Source of the DNA: Bradyrhizobium diversitatis
Lineage (GTDB): Bacteria; Pseudomonadota; Alphaproteobacteria; Rhizobiales; Xanthobacteraceae
DNA: 39,095 bases
Reading direction: 5' to 3'
Assembly (NCBI RefSeq): GCF_016031635.1
Contig: NZ_JACEGD010000055.1
Span: 1 to 39,095 of the forward strand
In this document: positions 31,345 through 39,095 of the stretch, one piece after another
How the letters are laid out: the number at the start of each line of letters is the position of its first letter
How positions within the stretch are numbered: position 1 is the stretch's first letter
Notes under the pieces: model-generated
What the model was told of the DNA's origin: nothing
Database searches by the model: none
The model's input: only the letters and a program-made list of their open reading frames with translations
Made by a program: the position numbers and the translations under genes

Positions 31345-33588
31345 TTGCAGAGCAGCGGCGCCGGCGCGCGCGCATTCCAGAACGCGCGATTGCAGAAGAA
31401 ACTCATGAAGCAGGCGGACGCCGTCATCTCCGCCGCAGCGAGCGCCTATGGCCAGGGCCGGTACGCGGAGACCGAGGCGCTTTGCCGTGAGATCCTGAAG
31501 GCGCTTCCGGATCATTTCGATGCCACGCATTTGCTAGGCCTGTGCGCCCATGACGGCCGTCGCCTGGCGGAGGCGCAAGAGCTGCTCGAGCGTGCGATTG
31601 GGCTCGATCCGCGTTCGCACGAAGCCCACAGCAACCTCGCGACCGTCTACTTCGACCTGAAGAAATTCGAGGATGCGCGCAGGTGCCAAGAGAGGGCGAT
31701 CGCGCTGAAGCCGAACTTCCCGCTCGCGCTGACCAATCTCGGCAATACCCTGCTGCACATGAAGCTCGCTGAGCAGGCCATCGAACTGCACGATCGCGCC
31801 ATCAAGCTGAAGCCGGACTATGCCGATGCGTTCTGCAATCGGGGCATGGCCGAACTGATGATGGGTCAGTTCGATCGCGCCAGGGAGAGTTTCGACCGCG
31901 CTCTGTTGTTTCAGCCGCGTCACGCCGAAGCGATCGCCGGCAAGGGGATGCTGAGCGTCGAGCTCCGGCACTTCGACGAGGCCGAAGCCGCGCTCGCGGC
32001 GGGACTGGCGATCAAGCCCAATTCGGCGAGGATGCTGGCCCAGCGCGGACGGCTCAACTTCGATCTGTCGCGGCTGCCGCAGGCCGCCGCAGACTTCGAT
32101 GCCGCGCTGGCGCAATCGCCCACGCTCGAGCTGGCGCTGCGCGGGAAGGCGCAAGTCAACATTCTCCTGGGGAATACGGCGAAGGCGATTTCGGCCGTCA
32201 AGACTCTGCTCGAGGAAAATCCGCGCTCCGAGATCGGCATGGCACTGCTGGCGTCGTGTCATGCGAGCCAGGGAGACATCGCGACGGCGCTTGAGCATCT
32301 GGACAAGGCGCTGGAACTCAGGCCGGACTATGCGGACGCCATCGAGCGCAAGATTTTCCTGCTGGACTATCTTTCCGAGGCTGGTTTTGCGGTCCAGCAG
32401 GCGGCGCGAAAGTCCTGGTGGGACGCGGTCGGTGCCAATTTGCCGCGAAGGACGCTCGCGCCACGGGAGCTCGATCCGGACAGGCGGATCGTGGTCGGAT
32501 ATGTCGCGTCCGAATTCAGGAACCACTCGGCCGCGCTCACTTTGTTGCCGGTGCTGCGCCATCATGATCACGCCAGGTTCGAGATCATCTGCTATTCCTG
32601 CTTTCCGTTGCCGGATGAGATGACCGAACGCTTCAAGCCTTTGGCGGACGTCTGGGTCGACGCCGGACAGCTCTCGGACGACGAGCTGGCCGATCGAATT
32701 CAGGCCGACAAGGTCGATGTGCTGATCGACGTATCAGGCCACACGACCGGCAACAGGCTCCATGTGTTTGCCCGGAAGCCCGCGCCCGTCCAGGTCACGG
32801 GTTTCGGACATGCCACCGGGACCGGCCTTCAGACCATGGACTACGTGCTCGCCGATCCGGTCTTCATTCCGCAATCGGCGCGCCATCTGTTGGCCGAGAA
32901 GGTTCACGATCTGCCGTGCCTGATCACGATCGAGCCCGTGCTGGACGTGCCGATGTCGGAGCTGCCCATGCTCCGCAACGGCCATGTGACCTTCGGCGTG
33001 TTCAACCGCATCTACAAGATCTCGGACGAAGCCATCCTTGTGTGGTCGAAGGTGATGCGCGAGGTGCCCGGATCGAAGATCATCATCAAGCACGGGCTGC
33101 TTGACGACCCCTTGCTGCGCGACAGCCTGGTGGCGCGGTTCGTGGCGCACGGCATCGCCGCTGAGAATATCACCTGCATGGGCTCCACCTCGCGCCACGA
33201 GCATCTGCTGGCCTTCGCGAAGGTGGACATCTCGCTGGATACCTTCCCGCAAAACGGCGGCATCAGTACTTGGGAATCGCTCTATGCCGGCGTTCCCGTC
33301 GTCGCCAAGCTCGGCAATGGCGCCTCGTCGCGCGCCGGAGGGTCGATCGTCGCGGCCGTCGGTCTGGAGGACTGGGTCGCTGAGGACGACGAAGGCTACG
33401 CCGCGATCGCATGCAAATATGCGGCGCAGTCCGCCCATCTGGCGAAGCTGCGCGCGGAACTGCCGGCCCGGATCGCAGCTTCGCCCGCCGGCAACGTCGA
33501 GATCTACACGCGCAAGGTCGAGGCGGGCTATCGCCAGTTCTGGCGCGACTATTGTGCCGCAGCCGCGGAACGCGGCGAGGTCGCATAA
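31345..33588 (+). CDS. TPR / GT41 (O-GlcNAc transferase-like) protein, copy 2
   Basis: This 747-residue paralogue of the gene just upstream has the same TTG start, TPR array and GT41 catalytic motifs ('RIVVGYVASEFRNHSAA', 'PVQVTGFGHATGTGLQTMDY', 'FNRIYKISDEAILVWSKVM', 'LDTFPQNGGISTWESLYAGV'). Most differences from copy 1 lie in the TPR part; the catalytic half is nearly the same. This fits a shared reaction with different protein partners. The duplicated unit includes the leader from GAATCAGCT (31301 here, 28937 in copy 1), so each copy brings its own upstream region. Copy 2 ends 62 bases before the stop of the convergent cysteine synthase gene. Confidence 0.9.
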   Translation: MQSSGAGARAFQNARLQKKLMKQADAVISAAASAYGQGRYAETEALCREILKALPDHFDATHLLGLCAHDGRRLAEAQELLERAIGLDPRSHEAHSNLATVYFDLKKFEDARRCQERAIALKPNFPLALTNLGNTLLHMKLAEQAIELHDRAIKLKPDYADAFCNRGMAELMMGQFDRARESFDRALLFQPRHAEAIAGKGMLSVELRHFDEAEAALAAGLAIKPNSARMLAQRGRLNFDLSRLPQAAADFDAALAQSPTLELALRGKAQVNILLGNTAKAISAVKTLLEENPRSEIGMALLASCHASQGDIATALEHLDKALELRPDYADAIERKIFLLDYLSEAGFAVQQAARKSWWDAVGANLPRRTLAPRELDPDRRIVVGYVASEFRNHSAALTLLPVLRHHDHARFEIICYSCFPLPDEMTERFKPLADVWVDAGQLSDDELADRIQADKVDVLIDVSGHTTGNRLHVFARKPAPVQVTGFGHATGTGLQTMDYVLADPVFIPQSARHLLAEKVHDLPCLITIEPVLDVPMSELPMLRNGHVTFGVFNRIYKISDEAILVWSKVMREVPGSKIIIKHGLLDDPLLRDSLVARFVAHGIAAENITCMGSTSRHEHLLAFAKVDISLDTFPQNGGISTWESLYAGVPVVAKLGNGASSRAGGSIVAAVGLEDWVAEDDEGYAAIACKYAAQSAHLAKLRAELPARIAASPAGNVEIYTRKVEAGYRQFWRDYCAAAAERGEVA

Positions 33589-33614
33589 GTGGACCGAACC
33601 GGGGGCGCCTTGCG

Positions 33615-33637
33615 GGCGCACATCGGCGACGTGCGCC
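33615..33637 (+). terminator. Hairpin between convergent GT41 copy 2 and cysteine synthase
   Basis: GGCGCAC (33615-33621) and GTGCGCC (33631-33637) form a 7-bp stem with a 9-base loop, followed by TTCTTG. It is a moderate terminator candidate for the plus-strand gene. Confidence 0.4.
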
Positions 33638-33649
33638 TTCTTGCGACGA

Positions 33650-34684
33650 TCACACGAAGGGCGGCTTGATATTGCTGCGCTTCTCCAGCCACTCCGGCAC
33701 CGGCAGGTTCTTGGCCCGCATGAAGTCTGCGTTGAACAGCTTGGACAGATAGCGGCTGCCGGAATCGCACAGCACGGTGACGATCGTCTTGCCGGGCCCG
33801 AGCTGCTTGGCAAGGCGGATCGCGCCGACCACGTTGATGCCGGTCGAGCCGCCGAGGCACAGGCCTTCGTGCTGCAGCAGCTCGTAGATCGCGCTGACGG
33901 CTTCGGCATCCGGAATGAGATGGGTATCGTCGACCTTGGCTGTCTCGACGATCGCAGTGGCGCGGTTGAGGCCGATGCCCTCGGTGATCGAGCCGCCGGG
34001 CGTCGCCTTGGCCTCACCGGTCCTGAAATATTCGTACATGCCGGCGCCGTGCGGATCGGCGCAAGCGATGCGGACGTTCTTGCTCTTCTCTTTCAGATAG
34101 CGGCTGACGCCGGCCAGCGTGCCGCCGCTGCCGACCGAGCAGACGAAGCCGTCGACCTTGCCGCCGGTCTGCTCCCAGATCTCGGGGCCGGTGGATTCGT
34201 AATGCGCCTTGGCATTGTCGAGGTTGTTCCATTGATCGGCAAACAGTACGCCGTTTGGCTCGGTCTTGCGCAGCTCGTCGGCGAGCCGCCGGCCGACATG
34301 CTGGTAGTTGTTGGGATTGGCATAGGGGAGGGCCGGCACCTCGATCAGCTCGGCGCCGCACAGCTTCAAGAAATCCTTCTTTTCCTGGCTCTGCGTCTCC
34401 GGGATCACGATCAGGGTGCGGTAGCCGCGCGCGCTCGCCACGACCGCGAGCCCGATGCCGGTATTGCCGGCGGTTGCTTCCACCACGAGACCCCCGGGCT
34501 TGAGCTCGCCGCGCTTCTCAGCCTCCAGGATCATCCATTTGCCGGCGCGGTCCTTGACCGACTGGCCCGGATTCATGAACTCGGCCTTGCCGAGAATGGT
34601 GCATCCGGTCAGTTCCGAGGCGCGCTTCAGCTTGATCAGCGGGGTGTTGCCGATGGCTTCGACAACGTCGTTTCGAATGGTCAT
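33650..34684 (-). CDS. cysK: Cysteine synthase (O-acetylserine sulfhydrylase)
   Basis: This 344-residue fold-type-II PLP enzyme makes cysteine from O-acetylserine and sulfide. The cofactor lysine is Lys44 in NPGQSVKDRAG. The substrate loop is EATAGNTGIGLA, the phosphate-binding loop is CSVGSGGTLAG, and the C-terminal active-site serine stretch is CDSGSRYLSK. It is about 30 residues longer than E. coli CysK, with the extra tail 'KLFNADFMRAKNLPVPEWL' seen in rhizobial versions. A CysK/CysM or cystathionine beta-synthase-like distinction is not fully settled by eye. The ATG at 34684 (MTIRNDVVEAIGNTPL) is the family start; upstream residues are not protein-like, and no good ribosome site is visible. 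Confidence 0.9.
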   Translation of the reverse strand: MTIRNDVVEAIGNTPLIKLKRASELTGCTILGKAEFMNPGQSVKDRAGKWMILEAEKRGELKPGGLVVEATAGNTGIGLAVVASARGYRTLIVIPETQSQEKKDFLKLCGAELIEVPALPYANPNNYQHVGRRLADELRKTEPNGVLFADQWNNLDNAKAHYESTGPEIWEQTGGKVDGFVCSVGSGGTLAGVSRYLKEKSKNVRIACADPHGAGMYEYFRTGEAKATPGGSITEGIGLNRATAIVETAKVDDTHLIPDAEAVSAIYELLQHEGLCLGGSTGINVVGAIRLAKQLGPGKTIVTVLCDSGSRYLSKLFNADFMRAKNLPVPEWLEKRSNIKPPFV

Positions 34685-34877
34685 GTCGGGGGAAATCACT
34701 GGCAAGGGGTTGATCAGCTTTGGCCAGAACCTAGTGCCTGGGAGGCCAAAGGGGAAGGCTTTTGCGCTGCGGCGAACCGGACCGAAACGCCCGCCCAAAC
34801 AGTGATATTCCGAGCGGCGAGACCGGCGGTGATGCGCTCGGCCGCGAGGCAGGATACCGGTAGGAGGAAATCACTGA

Positions 34878-35291
34878 ATGCTGTCGGGGGACGAAACGAT
34901 AGCGCGCATCATGAGCGGTCTTGCGACCAATTTTTGCCAGGGACGAGACGGGTCGAAATCGAGGAGCGTGGGAGCGCGCGGAAAGCCGAAGAAGTGTCGG
35001 CGCGATGGACGGAATCGCTTTCGGCAAATTGACGGTCTTGTGATGTGGCTCGGAGGCGCGACTGGGCCGAAGCTGCGTGGTGTGCAGTCAAATTGCAGCT
35101 TAGCATCCGGTGTGGCAGCAATATCACATGAAATCTTGGTAAGCTTGATCACGTTTGCCGACGCCACGCAGAGAGAAAAGTCTCTGCGAGACAGACACTT
35201 TTTGTATTCCTGTCAGTTTCGCGCCCGCTCGTTGGCACGGGCATCTCGCAACTGCGACACTGTCCCCCTGTTCCGTGCCCGGCTAGTATGA
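34878..35291 (+). CDS. Doubtful ORF with a good ribosome site
   Basis: A 137-residue frame begins MLSGDETIARIMSGLATNFC, preceded by AGGAGG at 34862-34867, ten bases from the ATG. The product is basic, with scattered cysteines and no recognisable domain. Codon third positions look coding for only about the first 30 codons, then lose the bias. It may be a decayed gene or chance. Confidence 0.2.
   Translation: MLSGDETIARIMSGLATNFCQGRDGSKSRSVGARGKPKKCRRDGRNRFRQIDGLVMWLGGATGPKLRGVQSNCSLASGVAAISHEILVSLITFADATQREKSLRDRHFLYSCQFRARSLARASRNCDTVPLFRARLV
35167..35188. promoter_or_regulatory. Hairpin / palindrome upstream of the efflux operon
   Basis: CGCAGAGA and TCTCTGCG form a perfect 8-bp inverted repeat with a GAAAAG loop. 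A T-run comes only 10 bases later, so it is a poor terminator. It could be an operator or a leader structure. Confidence 0.35.
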
Positions 35292-35442
35292 AGCTCGAGG
35301 TTCCGCAGAAAGCATCGCCTGTGAACGAGTTGCCGAAAGCCCCCCCACCGTCCTGCCGCGAATCGGCTAATCCCGCGGCGGGGTGGCGGCTCGATCTGCC
35401 CGGCGGGGGGTGGATGTGACACAACATGTTCCGGCGATCGCC

Positions 35443-36836
35443 ATGTGGCGATCATTGCGCTCCGCGGCCTGGACGCGTCGTGCGGCGCGCTGGCTTGCGG
35501 TGCTGAGCCTCTCCACCGGTTCAGGCGCTTGCGTGCTGACTCAGGATCTGCCCGACCCCGCGCTCGATGTTCCCGCGCAATACAAATATGCCGGGAAAGG
35601 GGATGTGCCGCCGTCACTGGATTGGTGGCGCGGCTTCCGCTCAGCGGAGCTGACGCAGCTGATGGTGGAGGCGCAGACCGTCAACCTCGACATCGCCGCT
35701 GCCGTTTCGCGCATCGTCCAGGCCGACGCCCAGGCGCGGCAGGCGGGCGCGGCGCTGCTGCCGAGCCTGTCGACAGCCGGCTCGGAAACCTATTCGCGCA
35801 CCTCGGGTTCGAGCGCCTCCGGTCTGTCCATCGGCGGGCGCGAGGTCGTCAATTATTCGGCCTCGCTCAGCGCGAGCTATCAGCTCGACTTCTGGGGCCA
35901 GAACCGCGACGCGCTGCAGACGGCGGAGGAGACCGCGAACGCCAATCGTTTCGATCGCGACACGGTCGCGCTGACGACGCTCGCCGCCGTCGCCAACGCC
36001 TATTTCCAGGTGCTTGCCTCGCAGGACCGCATCAGGACCTCACAGCGCAACATCGCGAGCGCGCAGCGCATCCTCGATGCGGTCCGGGAGCGCCGCAGGG
36101 CCGGCACCGGCACCGATCTCGACGTCGCCCAGCAGGAAAGCGTACTGGCGAACCAGAAGGCCCTGGTGCCGCCGCTGCGCCAGACGCTGGACCAGAACGT
36201 CAACGCGCTTGCCGTGCTGGTCTCGCGCCCGCCGGAGAGCGTGCGCGTGCTCGGCGGCTCGCTGGACCGGATCGCGATCCCACGCGTGACGCCTGGCCTG
36301 CCGTCGGAGCTGCTGACGCAGCGGCCGGACATCCGCCGGCAGGAGGCGCAGCTCGCCTCCGCCACCGCGAACACCAGAGCTCGGCGCTGGTCTCGCTGTT
36401 CCAGCCGCACGCGGCCTTCTTCCAGCTCGTCGGCAGCGCCACGCAGCCGATCTTCGACGGCGGCCGGATCCTCGGCAATTTCGAGTTTGCCAAGGCACGC
36501 CAGGACGAGCTGCTCCAGACCTACCGCAAGACCATCGTCCAGGCCTTTGCCGACGTCGACAATGCGCTGTTCTCGATCAGGCAGACCACGATCCGGCTGC
36601 AATTGCAGCGCGACGTCGTGGCCGCCTCGCGCCGCGCCTTCGATCTGTCGGAGCAGCAATTGCGCGCCGGCACCGCCGACATCGTGACCGTGCTCAACAC
36701 CCAACTGACCCTGTTCCAGGCGGAAGACGTGCTGTCGCAGGCGCAACTCGCACGGCTTCTCGCCATCGTCAGCCTGTACCAGGCGCTCGGCGGCGGTTGG
36801 GAGCCGCGAATGGAGAAACCGGTCAATGCTCTTTAA
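35443..36836 (+). pseudogene. RND efflux outer-membrane factor (NodT family), frameshifted
   Basis: This gene encodes the outer-membrane channel of a tripartite efflux pump. It begins MWRSLRSAAWTRRAARWLAV with a signal peptide ending in a weak lipobox (SGAC). OEP domains follow, with 'DWWRGFRSAELTQLMVEAQ' and 'YQLDFWGQNRDALQTAEE'. The first frame is good to about 36372 (QLASATAN). The family sequence then resumes in another frame at 36375 (QSSALVSLFQPHAAFFQLVG) and runs to the stop at 36836. The family's usual segment between these points, about 20 residues of the type 'xxARAAFFPSIQLT', is missing. A deletion of roughly 60 bases, not a multiple of three, would explain it. The first frame reads on to a stop at 36687. 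A GTG at 35383 is an alternative start. Sequencing error is possible. Confidence 0.85.
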
Positions 36837-38217
36837 GCCGGATACGAAGCAGGGCGCGGAAGAGGGGACGGCGAAAAAATCGCGCGGCCGCGGCTTCGTC
36901 ATGACCCTGGTCGCGCTCGCGATCCTGGGCGGCCTTGGCTATCTCGGCTGGATCGTCACGCATCAGCAACAGGCCAACAACCGCAACCAGCGTCCCGATC
37001 TGCCGGTGCCCGTGCTGGCAGCGAGCCCGCGCATCCAGGACGTGCCGGTCTATCTCGACGGCGTCGGGGCGATCCGCGCGCTCAACACCGTGACCGTGCG
37101 CTCGCAGGTCGACGGCAAGCTGATCGCCGTCAACTTCACGGAGGGCCAGGACGTCAAGAAGGGCGACGTGCTCGGCGAGATCGATCCGGCGATCTATCAG
37201 GCGCAGTACGACCAGGCGGTGGCCAAGAAGGCGCAGGACGAGGCCCAGCTCGCCAATCAGCGCATCGATCTCGCCCGCTACGAGCAGCTCGCCGCCTCCA
37301 ATGCCGGCTCCAAGCAGCAGGCCGATACCCAGCGCGCGCTGGTGGCGCAGACGGAGGCGCTGGTGAAGGCCGACCAGGCGGCGATCGACAACGCGGCCGC
37401 GACGCTGAGCTACACCAAGATCGTGGCGCCGATCTCGGGCCGGGCCGGCCTGCGCCAGGTCGACCAGGGCAACATCGTCCATGCCTCCGACACCACGGGT
37501 CTCGTGGTGATCACGCAATTGCAGCCGATCGCGGTGTGGTTCAGCCTGCCGCAGCAGCAGATCATGCGCGTCAACGCGGCCGCGGCAAAGGGCACGCTCG
37601 CCGTCGACGTGTTCGGAAATGACGGCATTACCGTGATCGACACCGGCAAGCTCACCGGCATCGACAACCAGGTCGACCAGACCACCGGCACGCTCAAGCT
37701 CAAGGCGGAATTTCCGAACGCCCATTACCAGCTTTGGCCTGGCCAGTTCGTCAATGTCCGCCTCAAGGTCGAGACCTTGACGCAGGCGCTGGTGGTGCCG
37801 ACCTCTGCCGTGCAGCGCGGTCCGATCGGGACCTTCAGCTACGTCATCGGCGAGGACAACATCGTCTCGGCCAAGCCCGTGACGGTGACCCAGCAGAACG
37901 AGCATGACGCCGTCATCGCCAGGGGCCTCTCGCCGACCGACAAGGTCGTCACCACGGGCTTTGCCAATCTGTCCGATGGCTCCAAGGTGATCGTGGGCCG
38001 CGACGACCAGACCCCGTCGGCCGATCTCGCGCCGCGCAAGCGCTCGCGCGGGCCGGACGCCCAGAAGAAGGAGGGTGCCAAAGAAGGCCAGAAGGATTCG
38101 CAAGGCAAGGAGGGCGAATTCCGCGCCAAGCGGAAGAGCAGCGAGGGCGACCAGAAGGGACAGACCGGGCCGGCACCGGGGCCGGGCGCATCGGGAAGTG
38201 GAGCGAAGCAGCCATGA
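36826..38217 (+). CDS. RND efflux periplasmic adaptor (membrane fusion protein, MdtA type)
   Basis: This 463-residue adaptor links the inner-membrane pump to the outer-membrane factor. It has an N-terminal membrane anchor (FVMTLVALAILGGLGYLGWI, residues 25-44). The lipoyl halves follow, with VTVRSQVDGKLIAVNFTEGQ and GRAGLRQVDQGNIVHASDTT flanking a helical hairpin rich in Gln and Ala. Then come a beta-barrel and a membrane-proximal domain. The last 80 residues are a charged Lys/Glu/Gly-rich low-complexity tail that typical MdtA proteins lack or have much shorter. It overlaps the OMF gene by 11 bases. The RND gene starts 37 bases after it. Confidence 0.93.
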   Translation: MLFKPDTKQGAEEGTAKKSRGRGFVMTLVALAILGGLGYLGWIVTHQQQANNRNQRPDLPVPVLAASPRIQDVPVYLDGVGAIRALNTVTVRSQVDGKLIAVNFTEGQDVKKGDVLGEIDPAIYQAQYDQAVAKKAQDEAQLANQRIDLARYEQLAASNAGSKQQADTQRALVAQTEALVKADQAAIDNAAATLSYTKIVAPISGRAGLRQVDQGNIVHASDTTGLVVITQLQPIAVWFSLPQQQIMRVNAAAAKGTLAVDVFGNDGITVIDTGKLTGIDNQVDQTTGTLKLKAEFPNAHYQLWPGQFVNVRLKVETLTQALVVPTSAVQRGPIGTFSYVIGEDNIVSAKPVTVTQQNEHDAVIARGLSPTDKVVTTGFANLSDGSKVIVGRDDQTPSADLAPRKRSRGPDAQKKEGAKEGQKDSQGKEGEFRAKRKSSEGDQKGQTGPAPGPGASGSGAKQP

Positions 38218-38254
38218 TCCCGACAACAGCCGCCTGAAGCGGCAGGCAGCTCCC

Positions 38255-39095
38255 ATGGGTGTCTCCGAACCCTTCATCCGACGGCCGATAGCGACCTCGC
38301 TGCTCGGCATCGCGCTCCTGATCGGCGGGCTGCTGGGCTATTTCGCGCTGCCGGTCTCGGCGCTGCCGCAGGTCGATTTCCCGACCGTGCAGGTGACGAC
38401 GCAGCTTCCGGGCGCCAGCCCCGACGTGATCGCCTCGCTGATCACCGCGCCGCTGGAGCGGCAGCTCGGCCAGATCCCGTCGCTGTCGGCGATGAACTCG
38501 ACCAGCTCGTTCGGCGTCAGCCAGATCTCGCTCCAGTTCGACCTCAACCGCGATATCGACGGCGCGACCCAGGACGTGCAGGCCGCCATCAATGCCGCGG
38601 CCGGCGTGCTGCCCAAGACGCTGCCTTATCCGCCGACCTACGCCAAGGTGAACCCAGCGGACGCGCCGGTGATGACGCTGGCGCTGCGCTCCGACACGAT
38701 CTCGTTGCGCGTGATGAGCGACATCGCCGACACCATTCTGGCGCAGCGCTTGAGTCAGATTTCCGGCGTCGGACGGGTCTCGGTCCTCGGCGGGCTGAAG
38801 CCAGCCGTGCGCATCCAGGCCGATCTCGCGCGTCTTGCGGCCTACGGCATCGCCATGGAAGATCTGCGTACTGCGATCGCCAATGCCAATGTCTCGGGGC
38901 CGAAAGGCTCGCTCGACGGCGCGCAGCAATCCTACATCATCGCAGCCAACGACCAGATCGCCGCCGCCGACGCCTACAGGCCGGTCATCATCGCCTATCG
39001 CAACGGCTCGCCCGTCACCATCGGCGACGTCGCCCAGATCGTCGACGGCCTCGAGAACGACCGCACCGGCGGCTGGTACCAGGGCACGCCGGCCG
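38255..39095 (+). CDS. RND efflux pump permease (MdtB type), partial at window end
   Basis: The first 280 codons of an inner-membrane proton-driven exporter are present. It begins MGVSEPFIRRPIATSLLGIA, the signature start of the MdtB/MdtC branch. TM1 (SLLGIALLIGGLLGYFALPV) and the first porter domain follow, with 'ALPQVDFPTVQVTTQLPGAS', 'LQFDLNRDIDGATQDVQAAI' and 'VLGGLKPAVRIQADLARLAA'. The frame is open to the end of the window; the full protein should be about 1,040 residues. It is third in the operon after the OMF and adaptor genes. No resistance substrate can be inferred. Confidence 0.95.
   Translation, partial: MGVSEPFIRRPIATSLLGIALLIGGLLGYFALPVSALPQVDFPTVQVTTQLPGASPDVIASLITAPLERQLGQIPSLSAMNSTSSFGVSQISLQFDLNRDIDGATQDVQAAINAAAGVLPKTLPYPPTYAKVNPADAPVMTLALRSDTISLRVMSDIADTILAQRLSQISGVGRVSVLGGLKPAVRIQADLARLAAYGIAMEDLRTAIANANVSGPKGSLDGAQQSYIIAANDQIAAADAYRPVIIAYRNGSPVTIGDVAQIVDGLENDRTGGWYQGTPA

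Larger units (their letters stand above)
28937..33588 (+). repeat. Tandem gene duplication (two 2.3-kb units)
   Basis: Unit 1 starts at 28937 and unit 2 at 31301. Both begin GAATCAGCT, share the CATCCT(C/T)CGGAGAG leader, the TTG start and the full coding region. They are diverged, so this is an old duplication and not an assembly artefact. Confidence 0.88.
34685..35442. other. Long intergenic region upstream of the RND efflux operon
   Basis: These 758 bases have lower GC in the central part (about 35070-35210) than the flanking genes. They contain a perfect 8-bp hairpin at 35167-35188 and a doubtful ORF at 34878-35291. No regulator gene is evident. The promoter of the efflux genes must lie here, but I cannot place it. 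Confidence 0.5.

Noticed and set aside
34871..35167. 98-codon minus-strand frame upstream of cysK
   Set aside because: No domain and poor codon bias; it overlaps another doubtful frame on the plus strand.
36823..38310. Open frame of 495 codons opposite the efflux adaptor
   Set aside because: Antisense shadow; the plus-strand adaptor is clear and in operon context.
1..39095. CRISPR arrays, insertion sequences, integrases, phage genes or toxin-antitoxin pairs
   Set aside because: No spacer-repeat arrays, transposase or integrase motifs, or recognisable toxin-antitoxin pairs were seen on either strand.

Overview
The window looks like chromosomal DNA from a high-GC alphaproteobacterium, most probably Bradyrhizobium or a close relative. 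I base this on family content and sequence style, not on any search. The pointers are a dctPQM TRAP operon, an MXKDX pentapeptide-repeat protein, a DUF6481 protein, a complete aapJQMP amino-acid ABC operon, TPR/O-GlcNAc-transferase-like proteins, and two palindromic elements of the kinds scattered through Bradyrhizobium genomes. One sits at 73-125. The other is an element whose complement reads 'MAGLVPAIHV', at 14975-15061.

Layout. 1-3074: end of an unknown plus-strand gene, then a minus-strand TRAP transporter operon (P, Q, M joined by ATGA overlaps). 3389-7437: a string of small genes, namely the MXKDX secreted protein, the DUF6481 coiled-coil protein, several small membrane or secreted proteins, a glycine-zipper protein with a textbook terminator, and a DUF2171 protein. 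Two very small membrane ORFs (6012-6104 and 6139-6300) are proposed here. 7551-9307: an orphan fold-type-I PLP enzyme, a small minus-strand membrane protein and tRNA-Arg(TCT). 9712-17139: bacterial alpha-2-macroglobulin followed by penicillin-binding protein 1C, a periplasmic defence and repair pair. The PBP1C reading frame has a dispersed palindromic repeat in its N-terminus. 17190-20913: a four-gene set (ArnT-like GT39, PAP2 phosphatase, DPM-like GT2, LAB_N membrane protein) that looks like a polyprenyl-phosphate-sugar pathway for modifying lipid A or another envelope glycan. 20915-23969: minus-strand Na/Pi cotransporter and cystathionine beta-lyase. 24367-28878: aapJQMP. 28980-33588: two tandem TTG-started TPR/GT41 paralogues. 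33650-34684: cysteine synthase (minus). 35443-39095: an RND efflux operon whose outer-membrane factor gene carries a frameshifting deletion, followed by an intact adaptor and the start of the pump.

The window is mostly ordinary core and accessory metabolism. The items most worth checking are the GT39-PAP2-GT2-LAB_N operon as a lipid A glycosylation system, the repeat built into PBP1C (with compensatory changes that keep each arm foldable), the duplicated GT41 genes, the PLP enzyme without partners, the extra membrane segment in AapM and the broken efflux outer-membrane factor. All functional calls rest on reading motifs by eye; no searches were run.
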